Assembly: GCA_035048495.1 (NCBI GenBank)
Contig: CM068541.1
Location: 3,355,929 to 3,419,928 of the forward strand
DNA length: 64,000 bases
Direction of reading: 5' to 3'
Origin: Euptelea pleiosperma
Lineage: Eukaryota; Streptophyta; Magnoliopsida; Ranunculales; Eupteleaceae
Shown here: piece after piece, positions 24,896 to 36,389 of the stretch
How the letters are laid out: each line of letters starts with the position of its first letter
Numbering within the stretch: position 1 is the stretch's first letter
The notes under the pieces: generated by a model
What the model was told of the DNA's origin: nothing
What the model saw: the letters and a program-made list of their open reading frames with translations, nothing else
The model's database searches: none
Position numbers and translations under genes: made by a program

Positions 24896-24956
24896 AGAAT
24901 TTCAATTATTTCTGTAATAAAAAGATCATCAATTATTTAATCTGAGTATATACTAA

Positions 24957-25560
24957 CATGGGTCCTAAAACTTTTAGCATCCATTACCCACACATAAAAA
25001 AGCATTGAAAAATTGATAATTTGGAACAGAGATAATCACAGACTACCAACATGGGTCCTAAAACTTTTTGCACCCATTACACAAACATCAAAACCCACTG
25101 AAAATTTGATAAAATTTGGAACAGAGTTATTCACAGACTACACCAACATGGGTCCTAAAACTTTTAGCACCAATTACACAAACATCAAAACCCATTGAAA
25201 ATTTGATAAAATTTGGAACAGAGTTATTCACAGACTACACCAACATGGGTCCTAAAACTTTTAGCACCAATTACACAAACATCAAAACCCATTGAAAATT
25301 TGATAAAATTTGGAACAGAGTTATTCACAGACTACACCAACATGGGTCCTAAAACTTTTAGCACCAATTACACAAACATCAAAACCCATTGAAAATTTGA
25401 TAAAATTTGGAACAGAGTTATTCACAGACTACACCAACATGGGTCCTAAAACTTTTAGCACCAATTACACAAACATCAAAACCCATTGAAAATTTGATAA
25501 AATTTGGAACAGAGTTATTCCCAGACTACACCAACATGGGTCCTAGATTACAGCGACCCA
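24957..25560. repeat. 97-bp tandem repeat array
   Basis: CATGGGTCCTA recurs at 25050, 25147, 25244, 25341, 25438 and 25535, exactly 97 bp apart; a diverged unit starts at 24957. The central units are nearly identical. Diverged single units occur at about 24525 and 24652, so the array has expanded from an older block. It falls in the inferred leader intron of the GLR gene. Confidence 0.93.
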
Positions 25561-25825
25561 CATCAAAAACCCAAAAAAAAAAGGTGAAAATGGATTGAAC
25601 AAATAGTTTTGACTAAAAGATTCCCAAATTTCAGATAACCATGTATTAATTAAGTATACTGAGCCAGAAAAGTATATGAAAATAACAAAAACAGGTTTTA
25701 GAACCCAGATATAAACTGTATTGAGAGAATCAACATGGATAGATTAAAGAAATAAAGAATAAAAATTAAAAATACCAGAAACAGTTGGGTTGGAGAATCG
25801 CATTGACAGATTAGCTGAAGCTTAC

Positions 25826-25940
25826 CTCCGGATAACTCGTCAACAGCTCAGTCTATAAGCGTAAGAAAAAACGAATTTGCCCTTCAAGCACATGCACACA
25901 GAGAAAGAAGAATCTAAAAGTCTTGTGGACTCGGTAAAGA
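25826..25940 (-). promoter_or_regulatory. Probable GLR leader exon and promoter edge
   Basis: On the minus strand a good donor (CCGGAG then GTAAGC) at 25826/25825 precedes an intron that could end at an AG near 24494, ten bases before the ATG. Plant GLR genes often have a leader intron. The exact transcript start is not visible. A G-box MITE begins about 90 bp upstream. Confidence 0.45.
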
Positions 25941-26028
25941 ATCAGTTTGCCCCTTTTTTTTGGTTCTCCAAAAAAGTGAAGATTTTCCAGTTCATTAGTT
26001 TTCTTCACCTACCTCAGAACAGGAGCAA

Positions 26029-26390
26029 AACTTTGCTGACCACCCACAATATGAGCCACGTGGCACACTCTTAAAGGACGCTAACTGTATGGATGTTTGG
26101 CCAATCCCTAGTTGGACCTACAGACCAAAAAATTATCCTGATTAGTGATTTCAAGCCTTTAGATCTTTGTAGTTTGTACCACAAATATTAGTCAATAGCG
26201 CTCAAATTCCTCGGTTCAAAATCAAGCCATGAAAACGAATCCAATCCAACGCTTAGAAATCACTAATCAGGCTAATTTTTGGTATGTAAGAGACCTAGGG
26301 TTGGTCCAAACATCCATAAGGTCAGAAATATCTGAACATATGCCACGTGGCTCATATAATGGCGGTAAGTAACTTTGCTGACCGGCGGCA
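26029..26390. mobile_element. G-box foldback MITE upstream of GLR
   Basis: The left arm contains AACTTTGCTGACC, then ATGAGCCACGTGGCACACTC and GTATGGATGTTTGGCC. The right arm is its near inverse, ending GCCACGTGGCTCAT and then GGTAAGTAACTTTGCTGACC. Inner arms (GATTAGTGATTTC / AAATCACTAATCAGG) continue the hairpin, so almost the whole element folds on itself. G-boxes are at 26055-26064 and 26342-26351. No coding content. Confidence 0.85.
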
Positions 26391-26857
26391 GTGAGCAAAG
26401 TAATATTCTTAGAAGAGATATTTATAGCGAGTAGGGATCCTGTACGCCAGGGAGCTGGGTAGTTAGTCGACTCCAAAACTTATTGATTGCCACGTGCCCC
26501 TTTTTAAAGTTAATTTGTTTCAATCCTTAAAACTTGGGTACGTGGCAAACAAAAAAATGTGGGAGTTGGGTAAGTTATCAAATACCCTGGGAGTACAGGA
26601 TCTAAATTCATTAGTGGGGTTGTGATGTCTCTAAAGTCCAGACTCTCCCCGACGCCACCCAACCAGGCGTGGAACATCAGCTAACGGTCATTGTCGACTT
26701 GGTAGTTACTTGGTCCCCACTCCCTACCCGTGTAAAATGTGGATATTACAGAAGGTACCGTTATGTCCCGTCATTTCCCATGTGGACTAAAAAAAATCCG
26801 TTTAGTGTGTTGAGGAAAAACAAATTTGCAAAGGCTCTTGAGATGAATCAAGGTCTA
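26391..26857. other. Spacer between MITEs, no gene
   Basis: About 470 bp without a recognised gene or repeat. Confidence 0.5.
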
Positions 26858-27283
26858 GATTTTGAGTAAAGCTTGTGTCACAAGATGTTGTGAAGGAAGC
26901 CCGTCACATCATTCAATACAAGCCACGTGGCATACTATTAGAGGACGAAAACCGTATGGATGTTTGGCCAGTCCCTCGATGGACTGGTACACAAAAAATC
27001 ACCTTGATTACTGATTTCTAACCGATTTGGTTGAAGTTATTTTCATGGGTTGATTTTAACGGTAGGAATCTGAGCATTATTGAACGTTATTTGGGTGCAA
27101 AACTCCAAAGGTTTTTAATCACTAATCAGGATGATTTTTTGTTTGTAGGTCTACCGAGGGACTGGCCAAACATCCATACGGTCAGCGTCCTCTGATCGTG
27201 TGCCACGTGGCTCGTATTGAATGTTGTGACCGGCTTCCGTCACAAAATCTTGTGACACAAGTTTTACTCGATTTTCTGGGCCC
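26858..27283. mobile_element. Full-length G-box foldback MITE with long arms
   Basis: The arms are about 110-120 bp. The left arm has GAGTAAAGCTTGTGTCACAA, a CCCGTCACA motif, then CAAGCCACGTGGCATAC. The right arm is the near inverse, ending GTGTGCCACGTGGCTCG and CTTGTGACACAAGTTTTACTC. This is one of the best preserved copies in the window. No target duplication could be assigned with confidence. Confidence 0.85.
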
Positions 27284-27346
27284 ATGTCACACTATTATCT
27301 TTGTATGTTATACCTACGTCGTTGAGGATTTTCCTCACTGACGGCT

Positions 27347-27780
27347 GTATTTACCACGTGACGCACTCTTGGATTCCACTGACGGTACGAACGTTTGGCC
27401 CACACTTTGGTGAGTAAAGCTTCTGTCACAATACGAGCCACGTGGCACACTCTTAGTGGAATAAATGAAATGTCACTGTCAATGATAATCACTCTCCAAA
27501 CCCGTTTGGATAGGATTTTGACGACGGAGTCCGTCGTTAACGTTGATGACGGACATAGTATGAAATATGAACTATGAGCCACATGCCAGATTTTTTTTCT
27601 CGATTTTTAGAGACGATGACCGTATGGATTTTGGCCCTGATTAGTCATTTCAAAAATTGGGGGTTGTGCCTGATTAGTCATTTCAAACCTTTGGATCTTT
27701 CTTCCCCAAATGATTCTCGAATTCCACGGTTAAAAATCATCCCACAGAAACGACTCCAATCCGACTCTTACAAATTCTAA
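27347..27780. mobile_element. Cluster of broken G-box MITE arms
   Basis: TACCACGTGACGCACTCTTG (27353), GAGCCACGTGGCACACTCTT (27436) and a decayed arm from 27574 (GAGCCACATGCCAG) with GACCGTATGGATTTTGGCC lie in sequence, mixed with a palindromic GTCCGTCGTTAACG segment at about 27530. It reads as several partial insertions or a rearranged copy. Confidence 0.6.
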
Positions 27781-28002
27781 GTTTTGTTCTCAAATGAGTC
27801 AAATCCTACTGTCTGGATTCAAAATTCTACATATTTTATTGCATATCAAAACCCGAGACTTATCACTACCGTCCAAGTGGTGATGGTGACTCTGGATGTA
27901 TTTACTGGATTAATTCTTGCCTCATGAGCCCGTCATATCATACGGCCACGGACAAAATAAATAACACAAAGAAACCGGAGAGTAGGACTTTGCTGAGGAA
28001 CG

Positions 28003-28343
28003 TCCGTCATCAACGTTGATGGCGGACTCATTGTATAAGCCATGTAGTAGAACATCTTTGTTGATATCTGACCGTGCCATGTTTGGAAAAATCTTCTGTG
28101 GACCTACAAACCAAAAATTAGCCTGATTAATGATTTATAACCATTGGATTGGAATCGTTTTCTTGAATTGATTTTTAACAGTTGAATTTGAGCATTATCA
28201 AAGGTTTGAAATCACTAATCGGGCTTATTTTTGGTGTGTAGGTGAGAGATGAGACAAACATCAATATGGTTAGTGGTCTCTAAGAGTGTGCCACACGGCT
28301 CATACTCTGGTCCGTCATCAACGTTGACGACGGACTCCAATCA
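28003..28343. mobile_element. Foldback MITE with palindromic termini
   Basis: Both ends carry GTCCGTCATCAACGTTGATG-like segments that are themselves near palindromes around AACGTT. Inside them are the GTATAAGCCATGTAG and GTGCCACACGGCTCAT arms, with the G-box decayed in both, and the inner CTGATTAATGATTT / AAATCACTAATCGGG arms. About 340 bp. Confidence 0.75.
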
Positions 28344-28860
28344 GCAAAGTTCTACTCAAATCAGGGGTATTGATCACAAGTACCTATCCTGCGTGACCAC
28401 GCCAAAATATTGTTGTGCGACATTGCTATGGGACCGGAAGAGCCCTTGAATGGTTGACTATTGTTGATGGATCTACACCTCAAAATAAACTCGATGGATG
28501 TTTCATAACCGTCGGATGTTTTTCATATTTGGCCTTATGGAACACACCTTCCAAACGTGTAGTGAAAATAGCTCAATTTTAATGGCTAAGTGACACTTAT
28601 AAAGTTAATTTTAGGAGTGTAGATTCACTAAGGGGTGGACCAATCACCAAACATTTTATGGGGCCCAAAAAAGTATGCCACATGGCAGTAGTTAGTGTGA
28701 TTAATATGATACACACATCTATGAGCATGTCTGAGCAAAGACGTCAGCCACAGAAAATGGACTAATTTTGAAGTCCCTTACTTAGATAAATAGTCTGAGC
28801 TTGTGCTAAACTTTTAACCAAAATAAGCTTAGACCTGAAATGTTTGGACTCGTAATGGAC

Positions 28861-29200
28861 TAGTAGGTGGCCCGTGCCCACGGCACTCTCCGACAAAGTG
28901 TTTGCCAAAATCCGGTGTGAGTGGCTTCGATCCACCATCCATTTGGGGTGATAAGATCTCGGCTAGCCTTTGTGAGCTGATAAGAGGGGGGATAAGTGAC
29001 TTCTCTGTTTTGTTATATAGATGTATAGTGGATGGCCCATGCCCTCGGCACTCCCCTACATAGCATTTTCCAAAATCGGGTGTGAGTGGTTGAGATCCAT
29101 AGTCCATTTGGGGGATAAGATCTCGGCCATCCTTTGTGAAGCCAATAAGAGGGGTATAAGAGGGGAGACAATTTCCCTGTTAAATTGATCCAACCGTCTA
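28861..29200. repeat. Two tandem units of about 163 bp
   Basis: GGTGGCCCGTGCCCACGGCAC at about 28865 is repeated as GGATGGCCCATGCCCTCGGCAC at about 29029. Both units continue through TCCATTTGGGG, GATAAGATCTCGGC and AATAAGAGGGG-like stretches. A shortened third unit may run from 29240 to 29290. No coding content recognised. Confidence 0.8.
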
Positions 29201-29695
29201 AATTTTACTTTATGTAAAGGTTGATATGGGCCCTTGGATATATGAAGCCTATAAGAGGGGGAGACAACCGTTGTGTTTTGTTATATATAGATAATTGCGG
29301 GCTTGGGCCTACCTCCACAAGCCCATTATACCAATAAGTGTCGTTTGAGATGCTAATCTGGATACAAATAAAAAATCGTATTAGAAAAAGAGTCGTGCTA
29401 CCCCAATTGCCCAAAGGGCTAAACACTTTTCTCACCGTGTCCATTGGGATTCTGAGCCCCCTGACTGGCTTTCTAAGGCCGTGTCAGAAGATCGGAAAAA
29501 CCAAAGTGACAAGGGTAGATTGTTTTCCTTTGTTTTGGTTTATCTGACTAGTTGGCTTACAAAAAAAAAATCTTATGTCTTGGCACATCAAACACATCTA
29601 ACGTGCACGTGCCACCTACTAGTCCCATATGAAGTAAGTATTGGTACAAAAATAATAAAAAAAGTCTAAGAACATTAACAATTTTGTTACGTTTA

Positions 29696-29977
29696 GGGGG
29701 CGTTTGGGAACGAGAAGTAAAAACACTTCTACTTGTAGTAGAAGTTACTAGTTGATTTTTTACCTCCAAAAAAGGCATAGAATTTAAAAACGTCGGGAGG
29801 CCTTCTAATTTTTGAGAATTCTCTTAGAAGTTAAAAGCTAAAAAATTTAGCTTCCGTTTTAAGTTAATTTTTGACTTTTCAAAAGTTAAAATATGAAACA
29901 CATCCAAGCTAACATTTTTACTTTTTGGCATATAAAAAGTCAATAAGTTACTTGTTTTTGTGTTTCCAAACGCCCCC
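29696..29977. mobile_element. Tourist-like MITE
   Basis: Inverted ends GGGGGCGTTTGGGAAC and GTTTCCAAACGCCCCC, flanked by TTA at 29693-29695 and 29978-29980. Further inward, AGAAGTAAAAACACTTCT and AAAAGTTAAAA stretches also fold. About 282 bp, noncoding, PIF/Harbinger type by target duplication. Confidence 0.85.
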
Positions 29978-30311
29978 TTAATCTCTTCCTCATCCAAACA
30001 AGTTCTTCTACTACTGAAAGCATAAAGTAAGTTAGATAGTAGAATTTGGGATATTTTTGCGACACCCCCTACAAATTAAAAATATATAGTAATACCCCCT
30101 TAAAAACATTAGGAATGCCCCCTCTTGACCTATTTTAGCATTGGTTGACCCAAGTTAAAATGGATTTGAGAATCAGGCACTTTAATATAAGTGCATTAAC
30201 AGGGTATGATCGATGCGATTACAAAAAAAAAAAGGGCCAATGATGCATGTTATGTTCTTACACGAGTCAAATGATGGTTAAACTAGGTCAAGGGGTAATC
30301 CTAAACTTTTA

Positions 30312-30613
30312 GGCCGTGTTTGATTACCAAGTGGGAAAATTACATTTTCCGAAAACACAACTCTCCATTTTTAGATAGCCAGTTTAAATCTGTATAATTT
30401 TTTCTAACAAGCCATTTAAATTTGGATAATTTTTCTACTAAACCCGGAATTCATTTCCCATCCAGATAGGTGAGAATTCATTTTCAACAAAAAATACACC
30501 TTTATTTTCTCACATGATTGAAATATGTGTTCTTAATTGCAATCAATCAATTGTTTAAGGCATATCCCAGATGTATTTTCTCGGAAAATTTTTCTATGCA
30601 ATCAAACATGGCC
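30312..30613. mobile_element. Tourist-like MITE, sister of 4925-5199
   Basis: Ends GGCCGTGTTTGATTACC and GCAATCAAACATGGCC, flanked by TTA at 30309-30311 and 30614-30616. The inner sequence (CCAGATAGGTGAGAATTCAT, ACATGATTGAAATATGTG) follows the copy at 4925-5199 along its length. Confidence 0.88.
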
Positions 30614-30619
30614 TTAATT

Positions 30620-31100
30620 ACTTTGAAATTTCAGGGGTGATAAAAAAAATTGCTGTGATTTTGATATAAAATGGTTCTCTAAATTCGACTAAACTTGCAG
30701 TACGTGTTTGGACCACATGTTGGTGAGTATTAGGTACTGATTTTTATTTTTTTGGTGAACCAGCGTACTAGGTCATTAGAGCACTAATAAGAGCGCAAAC
30801 CGGGCGTCGAGCGATGGGTTTTTCGGTATATTGGTGGGACCCATATGATGTTAAGCAGGTCCCCCCTCCATAGCTCATTCTTTGGTCTAGTGAACGATGG
30901 ACCGACCAAAAATACAACTTGAAAAATGTATATAATTTAAAGGAATTTTTTTTAAATAATTAATAAAATCGCCGTTTTGACCAAAATGTCAATAACTTTT
31001 CAAAATGGCCAAAACAATAATTTGGGCTCATTTTCGAACAGCAATACTCCCGCCTTGAAAACATCCCAGAAATTGTCTTTTTTGGGGACAAAGTTGATCA
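30620..31100. other. No gene recognised
   Basis: AT-rich spacer between MITEs. Nothing supported. Confidence 0.5.
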
Positions 31101-31104
31101 ACTT

Positions 31105-31376
31105 TGTCCAATCCCTAGATGGGTCTACAAACTCTAGATCCCTAGATGGGTCTACAAACCAAAAATCAGCCTGATTGGTGATTTCAAACGTTTGGACACT
31201 TGTACCCAAATAATGGGTCAATACTGCTCAAATTCCTATGATTAAAATCAACCCATGAAAATGACTCCAATCCAACGCCTAGACATCACTGATCAGGCTG
31301 ATTTTTGGTTTAAAAGCCCATATGGGGATTGACCAAACATCCATATGACGTCCTCTAGAAGTGTGCCACGTGGCTT
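31105..31376. mobile_element. Foldback MITE, one G-box arm
   Basis: The right arm has GACCAAACATCCATATGACG and GTGCCACGTGGC; the inner arms AATCAGCCTGATTGGTGATTT and ACATCACTGATCAGGCTGATT form a hairpin. The left outer arm is missing and CCCTAGATGGGTCTACAAA is duplicated (31112 and 31140). Partial copy. Confidence 0.7.
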
Positions 31377-31545
31377 TTATTGTGGGCGGTCTCGGGGTGG
31401 TCAGTTAAGTGTTACTCGGGGTGCTTACACAATTTGTGGGGCATAAATAAATTTTCCCAATCATTTTTCATATATACAAATAAAATAAAGGATGAAAATG
31501 TTTACCCTTTTTTTTTTTTGTAAACTAGCAAATTGGGAGAATACA

Positions 31546-31717
31546 TTCGCTTGCCCCGGGGGACTTCACTTTGAAGTCTCCCCATCCAAAATGTCTGACA
31601 AGTACCCCAATCCCTTAACTCAACCCTGGTTAAGCCCTTGGTTAGTGGTCAAAAAGGGGTACTTGTCAGACATTTTGGGAGGGGGACATCAAAGTTTGAA
31701 ACCCCGGGGCAAGCGAA
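31546..31717. mobile_element. Small foldback element, TTCGCTTGCCCCGGGG ends
   Basis: TTCGCTTGCCCCGGGG at the left and CCCCGGGGCAAGCGAA at the right are perfect inverts. The arms continue through AAAATGTCTGACAAGTACCCC and its complement to a loop near GGTTAAGCCCTTGG. A shorter relative is at 55963-56057. Confidence 0.85.
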
Positions 31718-31837
31718 AATTTTCTCGGAAGGATACCTTTCCTATTATGAGGGTAATTATGGAATTTTGGTCAATTCTCTACCACTGTTCATGGAGCCAG
31801 GTTTTGCTCGTGAACGTCTTTGTTCACGGCGCTCCAA

Positions 31838-32066
31838 CGTCCCACGTGACATGTTCTTTCAGACAACTGACCGTATGGATGTTTGGCCCATCCCTGGACC
31901 CACAAAGCACAAATCAGCGGTGATTTCGATCCGTTGGATCTGAGTAACCCAAATAATGCTGAAATCCTACGGATGAAATTCAAGCCCACAGTTAGAAGTC
32001 ACTAATCAGTTAGATTTTTAATGCATGCGGTCAATGATTTCTAAGGGTGTGCCACGTGGTCGTATG
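31838..32066. mobile_element. G-box MITE in the MAPDA promoter
   Basis: The left arm has CCCACGTGACATG, then GACCGTATGGATGTTTGGCC. The right arm has AATGCATGCGGTCAATG, then GTGCCACGTGGTCGTATGG. The inner ACTAATCAG segment is shortened. The right G-box at 32051-32060 lies 135 bp before the MAPDA ATG. Confidence 0.75.
32051..32060 (+). promoter_or_regulatory. G-box in the MAPDA proximal promoter
   Basis: GCCACGTGGT contains the CACGTG core bound by plant bZIP and bHLH factors. It belongs to a MITE arm. A weak TATA-like TTATTTAA follows at about 32097 and a (GAA)n leader tract at 32163-32193. Regulatory use is an inference. Confidence 0.5.
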
Positions 32067-32162
32067 GACGTAGTTGCAAAACTGGCACTCCTCTTGTTAT
32101 TTAAGGCTGAAGTCTGAGCTGATAGTAGCAGAGAGTCAGAGACTAGAGAAGTCTGAGAGAGA

Positions 32163-32193
32163 AGAAAGAAGAAGAAGAAGAAGAAGAAGAAGA
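32163..32193 (+). repeat. (GAA)n tract in the MAPDA leader
   Basis: About nine GAA units end directly before the ATG at 32195. The tract is probably transcribed as 5' untranslated sequence. Confidence 0.85.
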
Positions 32194-32194
32194 G

Positions 32195-34936
32195 ATGGAG
32201 TGGTGTTTGTGGCAACCAAAGATCGAACTACACGCTCACCTCAACGGATCAATTAGAGATTCCACATTGTTGTAAGTCTTCTTTTCTCCTTTCTTCTAGG
32301 GTTTCGTTTAAAGATTTTGCCTGTTTTCATTTGTTTCTGCTATATTGTCTGCACCATTTTTTTCTTCAAATTACAGTCGAGACTCGAAATCGTGACCTTC
32401 AAGGTTCAAATTTTTGATATTAAATGCACTCTTCTTGTGGGTACTGTTTTTTCTGATAGAAAATAAACCCCCCAAAAGCTAATTTTTCTCTGTAATTACT
32501 TTGTTCTTCATCTTGATTTTATTTATTTATTTGTTCATTTGTTCTTGCCCAGAGAACTTGCTAGAGCGTTGGGTGAAAAGGGTGTTGTAGTTTTCGCCGA
32601 TGTGGAGCATGTAATCATGAAAAGTATGTCCACATTTTATCTCTTTGATCCCTTCATTTCTAAACCCTAAGCAAAATACTTAGTAAGATTGAAGGCAACT
32701 CATTTGCTTGATTGTTTGTTTCAAACTTTAGGACATAAAGGACTTCAATTTACCCATCTTTGTTTGTCGCTGAAGTTCCACTTTATTTCTCTTTATGGGA
32801 TGCAGACGATCGTTCCTTAACAGAGTGCTTCAAGATGTTTGATTTGATCCATATACTTACTACCGACCATGCGACCGTCACCAGAATTACCAAAGAAGTA
32901 ATTGGTTACCTTTCAGTTTTGAAATTGTTCAATGCAAGTCCTATACAGTTTTGTTCACCATTTATTCTCGAAACAGGTCGTTGAAGATTTTGCTTCACAG
33001 AACATTGTTTATGTGGAGCTACGAACTACTCCAAAGGTACTTAGTGAGTAATTGAGGATAATTTTGTTGTTCAGGTTTTACATTCTAACAAGGGTATTGG
33101 GTTCCCATTTGTACAGAAGAATGAAGCTAAAGGGATGAGCAAACGCTCTTACATGGAAGCAGTGATTGATGGTTTGAGGGCTGTTGATATGGTTGATGTT
33201 GCTTTCATTCCTTCTGATATGGGCCCAGAAAATTCCAGAGAGACTTTGTCTAGTGATGATACGTGTGACGGAAATACGAGGAGAAAGATATTTGTTCGCC
33301 TTCTTCTTAGCATTGACCGTCGTGAGACTACTGCATCGGCAATAGAAACTGTAAGTTTAAAGCATGCTGAAAGTAAGGATGTTTCCTTTTCGAGTTCTTA
33401 ACATTGGTATCTGCTGCAGCTGCAGTTTCGGTTTGTTCCTATGGTTTTCAAGGGTTAGGGGATGCAAACTGGGTCAACTAAGATTTTTTCTTCTTCTTTT
33501 GACAGGTTCAACTAGCTTTGGAGATGAAGGATCTGGGGGTAGTTGGTATTGACCTTTCCGGCAATCCTGTTGTGGGGGAATGGTACTTCTTCATAAGAAC
33601 TCTGAAGAGAAGTAGAATGGTGATGTCTTTCATATATGATAGAATGATTTCATGCCCAATTTTTCTTTGTAATGAATGGCAGGGTTACATTCTTGCCAGC
33701 ATTGAAGTTTGCTAAGGAGCAAGGTCTCCCTATTACTCTTCACTGCGGAGAGGTGCGTCAGGCTTTCTAAAGCACCAGTATTTTAATTAGGCAATTCTAT
33801 CCTGCTGAATTACACTGACTAGTTTGTTTTAATAACTTAGTAAATGTAGATACCCAATCGGAAGGAAGAAGTCCAAGCAATGCTGGACTTTCTTCCCCAG
33901 AGGATCGGCCATGCTTGTTCCCTTGAAGAGGAGGAGTGGAGAAAGCTGAAGTCATCTAAGATTCCGGTTTGATGTTTACAACCATCTTTCTTAAATAGGC
34001 TAACCACATCAAGATGGGGGGAGATATAAGAAGCTGTGCTTCCTACACATGCGGGGTTAGTGGGTGGGTGGGTGGGGATGACTCTATTTTATAGGATCTG
34101 TCAAGGAGAGCACTGAGGCAACAATTTGCCGGATCTGATGAATCTGACCATTTGATCCATTACTTTTTTTTGGCCGCGAGCTGGATCTTTGATCTTACAA
34201 AAGAATGGGTCGTAGTGATGACTAGGATCATCCAATGAGGTCGAATTTTTGGCCCATCTTAAGGGAGCTCCTAGGTGCGTCCCACCCAACCTCCATGCAT
34301 GTTTGCCATATAGCAGCAGGACAGCTTCTCCTTGACCTGCTATCCTAAAATGAGTATTCCTCTCTTTTGTAATTCGTAGCGATCAAATTCTCATGTCTTT
34401 CATGTTTCGCAATTGTGCAGGTCGAGATTTGTTTGACATCCAACATCCGGACTGAATGTGTCTCTTCCATTGACGACCATCATTTCAGTTAGGTTTTACA
34501 ATATTGAATATACCAACTTAAAAATTAACTAGATCTCTTTGTTAACATGTTTGTCTTGTTCCTGTAATTCATTCCTGCTATTTTTATTTTCTCAAGTAAC
34601 ACAAGTGCATTGGTGGTGCAGTCGATCTCTACAACACAAAGCATCCCATAGTCCTCTGCACTGACGACCCGGGCTTGTTCTCTACCAGTCTTTCCCATGA
34701 ATACAACCTTGCTGCTTCTGCATGTGGTGTGTATTATGTTCTTAGTGTTCTGAACTAGAATCTAGATTGGTTGATTTAACAAGCTTGTTTATTTGTCCTT
34801 CAACTGTCAAGGTCTTGGCAAGGAGGAAATGTTCCAGCTGGCAAGGAATGCAATTGAGTTTGTGTTTGCAGATGAAGGGGTGAAGAAGAATCTGAGAGAG
34901 ATCTTCGATTCTGCCGGGAGGAAGTTCATGCTATGA
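32195..34936 (+). CDS. MAPDA: N6-methyl-AMP deaminase (adenosine deaminase-like)
   Basis: Eleven exons: 32195-32271, 32553-32623, 32806-32897, 32977-33036, 33117-33350, 33506-33582, 33683-33752, 33850-33966, 34421-34487, 34622-34726, 34812-34936. All phases agree, giving 364 aa. Metal ligands and catalytic residues of the adenosine deaminase family are present: H13 and H15 in ELHAHLNGS, H224 and E227 in HCGE, H248 in RIGHACSL, and D303-D304 in TDDPG. Plant members of this subgroup hydrolyse N6-methyl-AMP to IMP and methylamine, clearing the modified nucleotide released by m6A RNA turnover in the cytosol. The starting MEWCLWQPKIELHAH is typical, so this ATG is firm. Residues about 130-152 are a variable loop rich in Ser, Asp and Asn. 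No defect is seen. Confidence 0.94.
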
Positions 34937-36389
34937 GATCATTTGTGTTGAAGGACTTTGGAACAGTTGACTGTCAAAGACTAGTAGATATAATTCATCC
35001 GATTGATGGGTATTGTACTGGACTAAATTTTACCCATTCTATTCTAATGCAAGCAATTGTTTGTGGAAATTTCATTGTGCATCACTTGAGAGTAGAAGAT
35101 TACACTTGTTTTGAGTTCACACGCGGAACCTTCCTCGTCGTGGCCAACTAGGTTTACAATGAATAGCTAGTATTAATCCAAGAGATGGGTTGTTGTCTTC
35201 AGAAAATTGATCAATATTTTTGCAAAAATCTAATTACCTACTCTATTTAGAAATTGATTCCACTCAGTCTTTAGAAAATTGACAGTATGGATCACTGACA
35301 TAACCATTGATCATAAGTAGAGGTTGAGTGAAACATAAAGCCATGGCTGTGTGGTTGCCTTCAATAAAGTTTTTTAGAAATGATTCTTACCTATAAATGT
35401 TCATAAAAGTTTTTTAGATCAACACTTTTTGTCTTACAATTCCTTTTCTAGAAGACTTTTATGTGGTCACCATACAGAGCCTAAATGTGACCTACCTATT
35501 AAATCATGTTCAACTGGTGGGTCGCCTCTTGGATGGGTCATACCCAAAAATCAGGCACATACAATGACCTTAATGATTATGGCTTGGCCAAGAGGTGGCC
35601 TGGTTTGATACAGCTGGCCCCTCTTAGGATCATAATGATACAAAATTTGGTGATGGATATCAATGGATTAGTTCTCGGCGAAAAATTAATTCCCTTAAAA
35701 ATAGTATGTACCTACTGTAGTTAATGGATGAACTTATGACATTGTTGAGTCGTACGACTTTGGGCAATTACATGTATTCGTCCCGAGTTGTAAAAAAAAA
35801 ACTGCGAGACTGATTTTGCGGAAAAATTGATTTCCTGCTCTATTTAGAAATTGATTCCCCTGGCCTACAAGAGATGTGTAGTTGTGTCTTTAGAAAATTG
35901 ATCATAGGTAGAGGTGAAGTGAAACATAAAGCTAAGGCCCTGTATGGTTGCCTTAGGGCGTGTTTGATTGTGTAGAAAATTTTCTCAAGAAAATACATCT
36001 GGGAAATGCCTTAAATGGCTGACTGATTGCAACTGAGAACACATATCTCAATTATGTGGGTTAATAAATGCTTATTTTCAGGTGGAAATGAATTCTCGCC
36101 TATGTGGATGAGAAATGAATTTCAGACTTAGGCCCTGCTTGGTATCGCCGTAAATATTTGTTTGCAAACATTTGCAACATGTTTTTTACATTTCTAGGTG
36201 CTTGGTTGCACCCCACAATTATTTACGTAGGTAAATATTTTCCGTGAGTCCATATTTTTTACGATTTGAGCTGTTAATGTTTGCAGCCAAATATGGCCGA
36301 AAACATTCACTTTTTGGCTTGAATTTCCTTAAAATATATATAATATTTGGCCCCTAGATGAAGAGTAAAATTCACTCACCGCCCGTGAT

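Noticed and set aside
24957..25560. Regular repeats resembling a CRISPR array
   Set aside because: The units are contiguous 97-bp copies without unique spacers in a plant nuclear gene; it is a simple tandem array.
31492..31943. Plus-strand 143-aa open frame
   Set aside because: It reads straight through a foldback element and a G-box MITE; it is translated transposon DNA.
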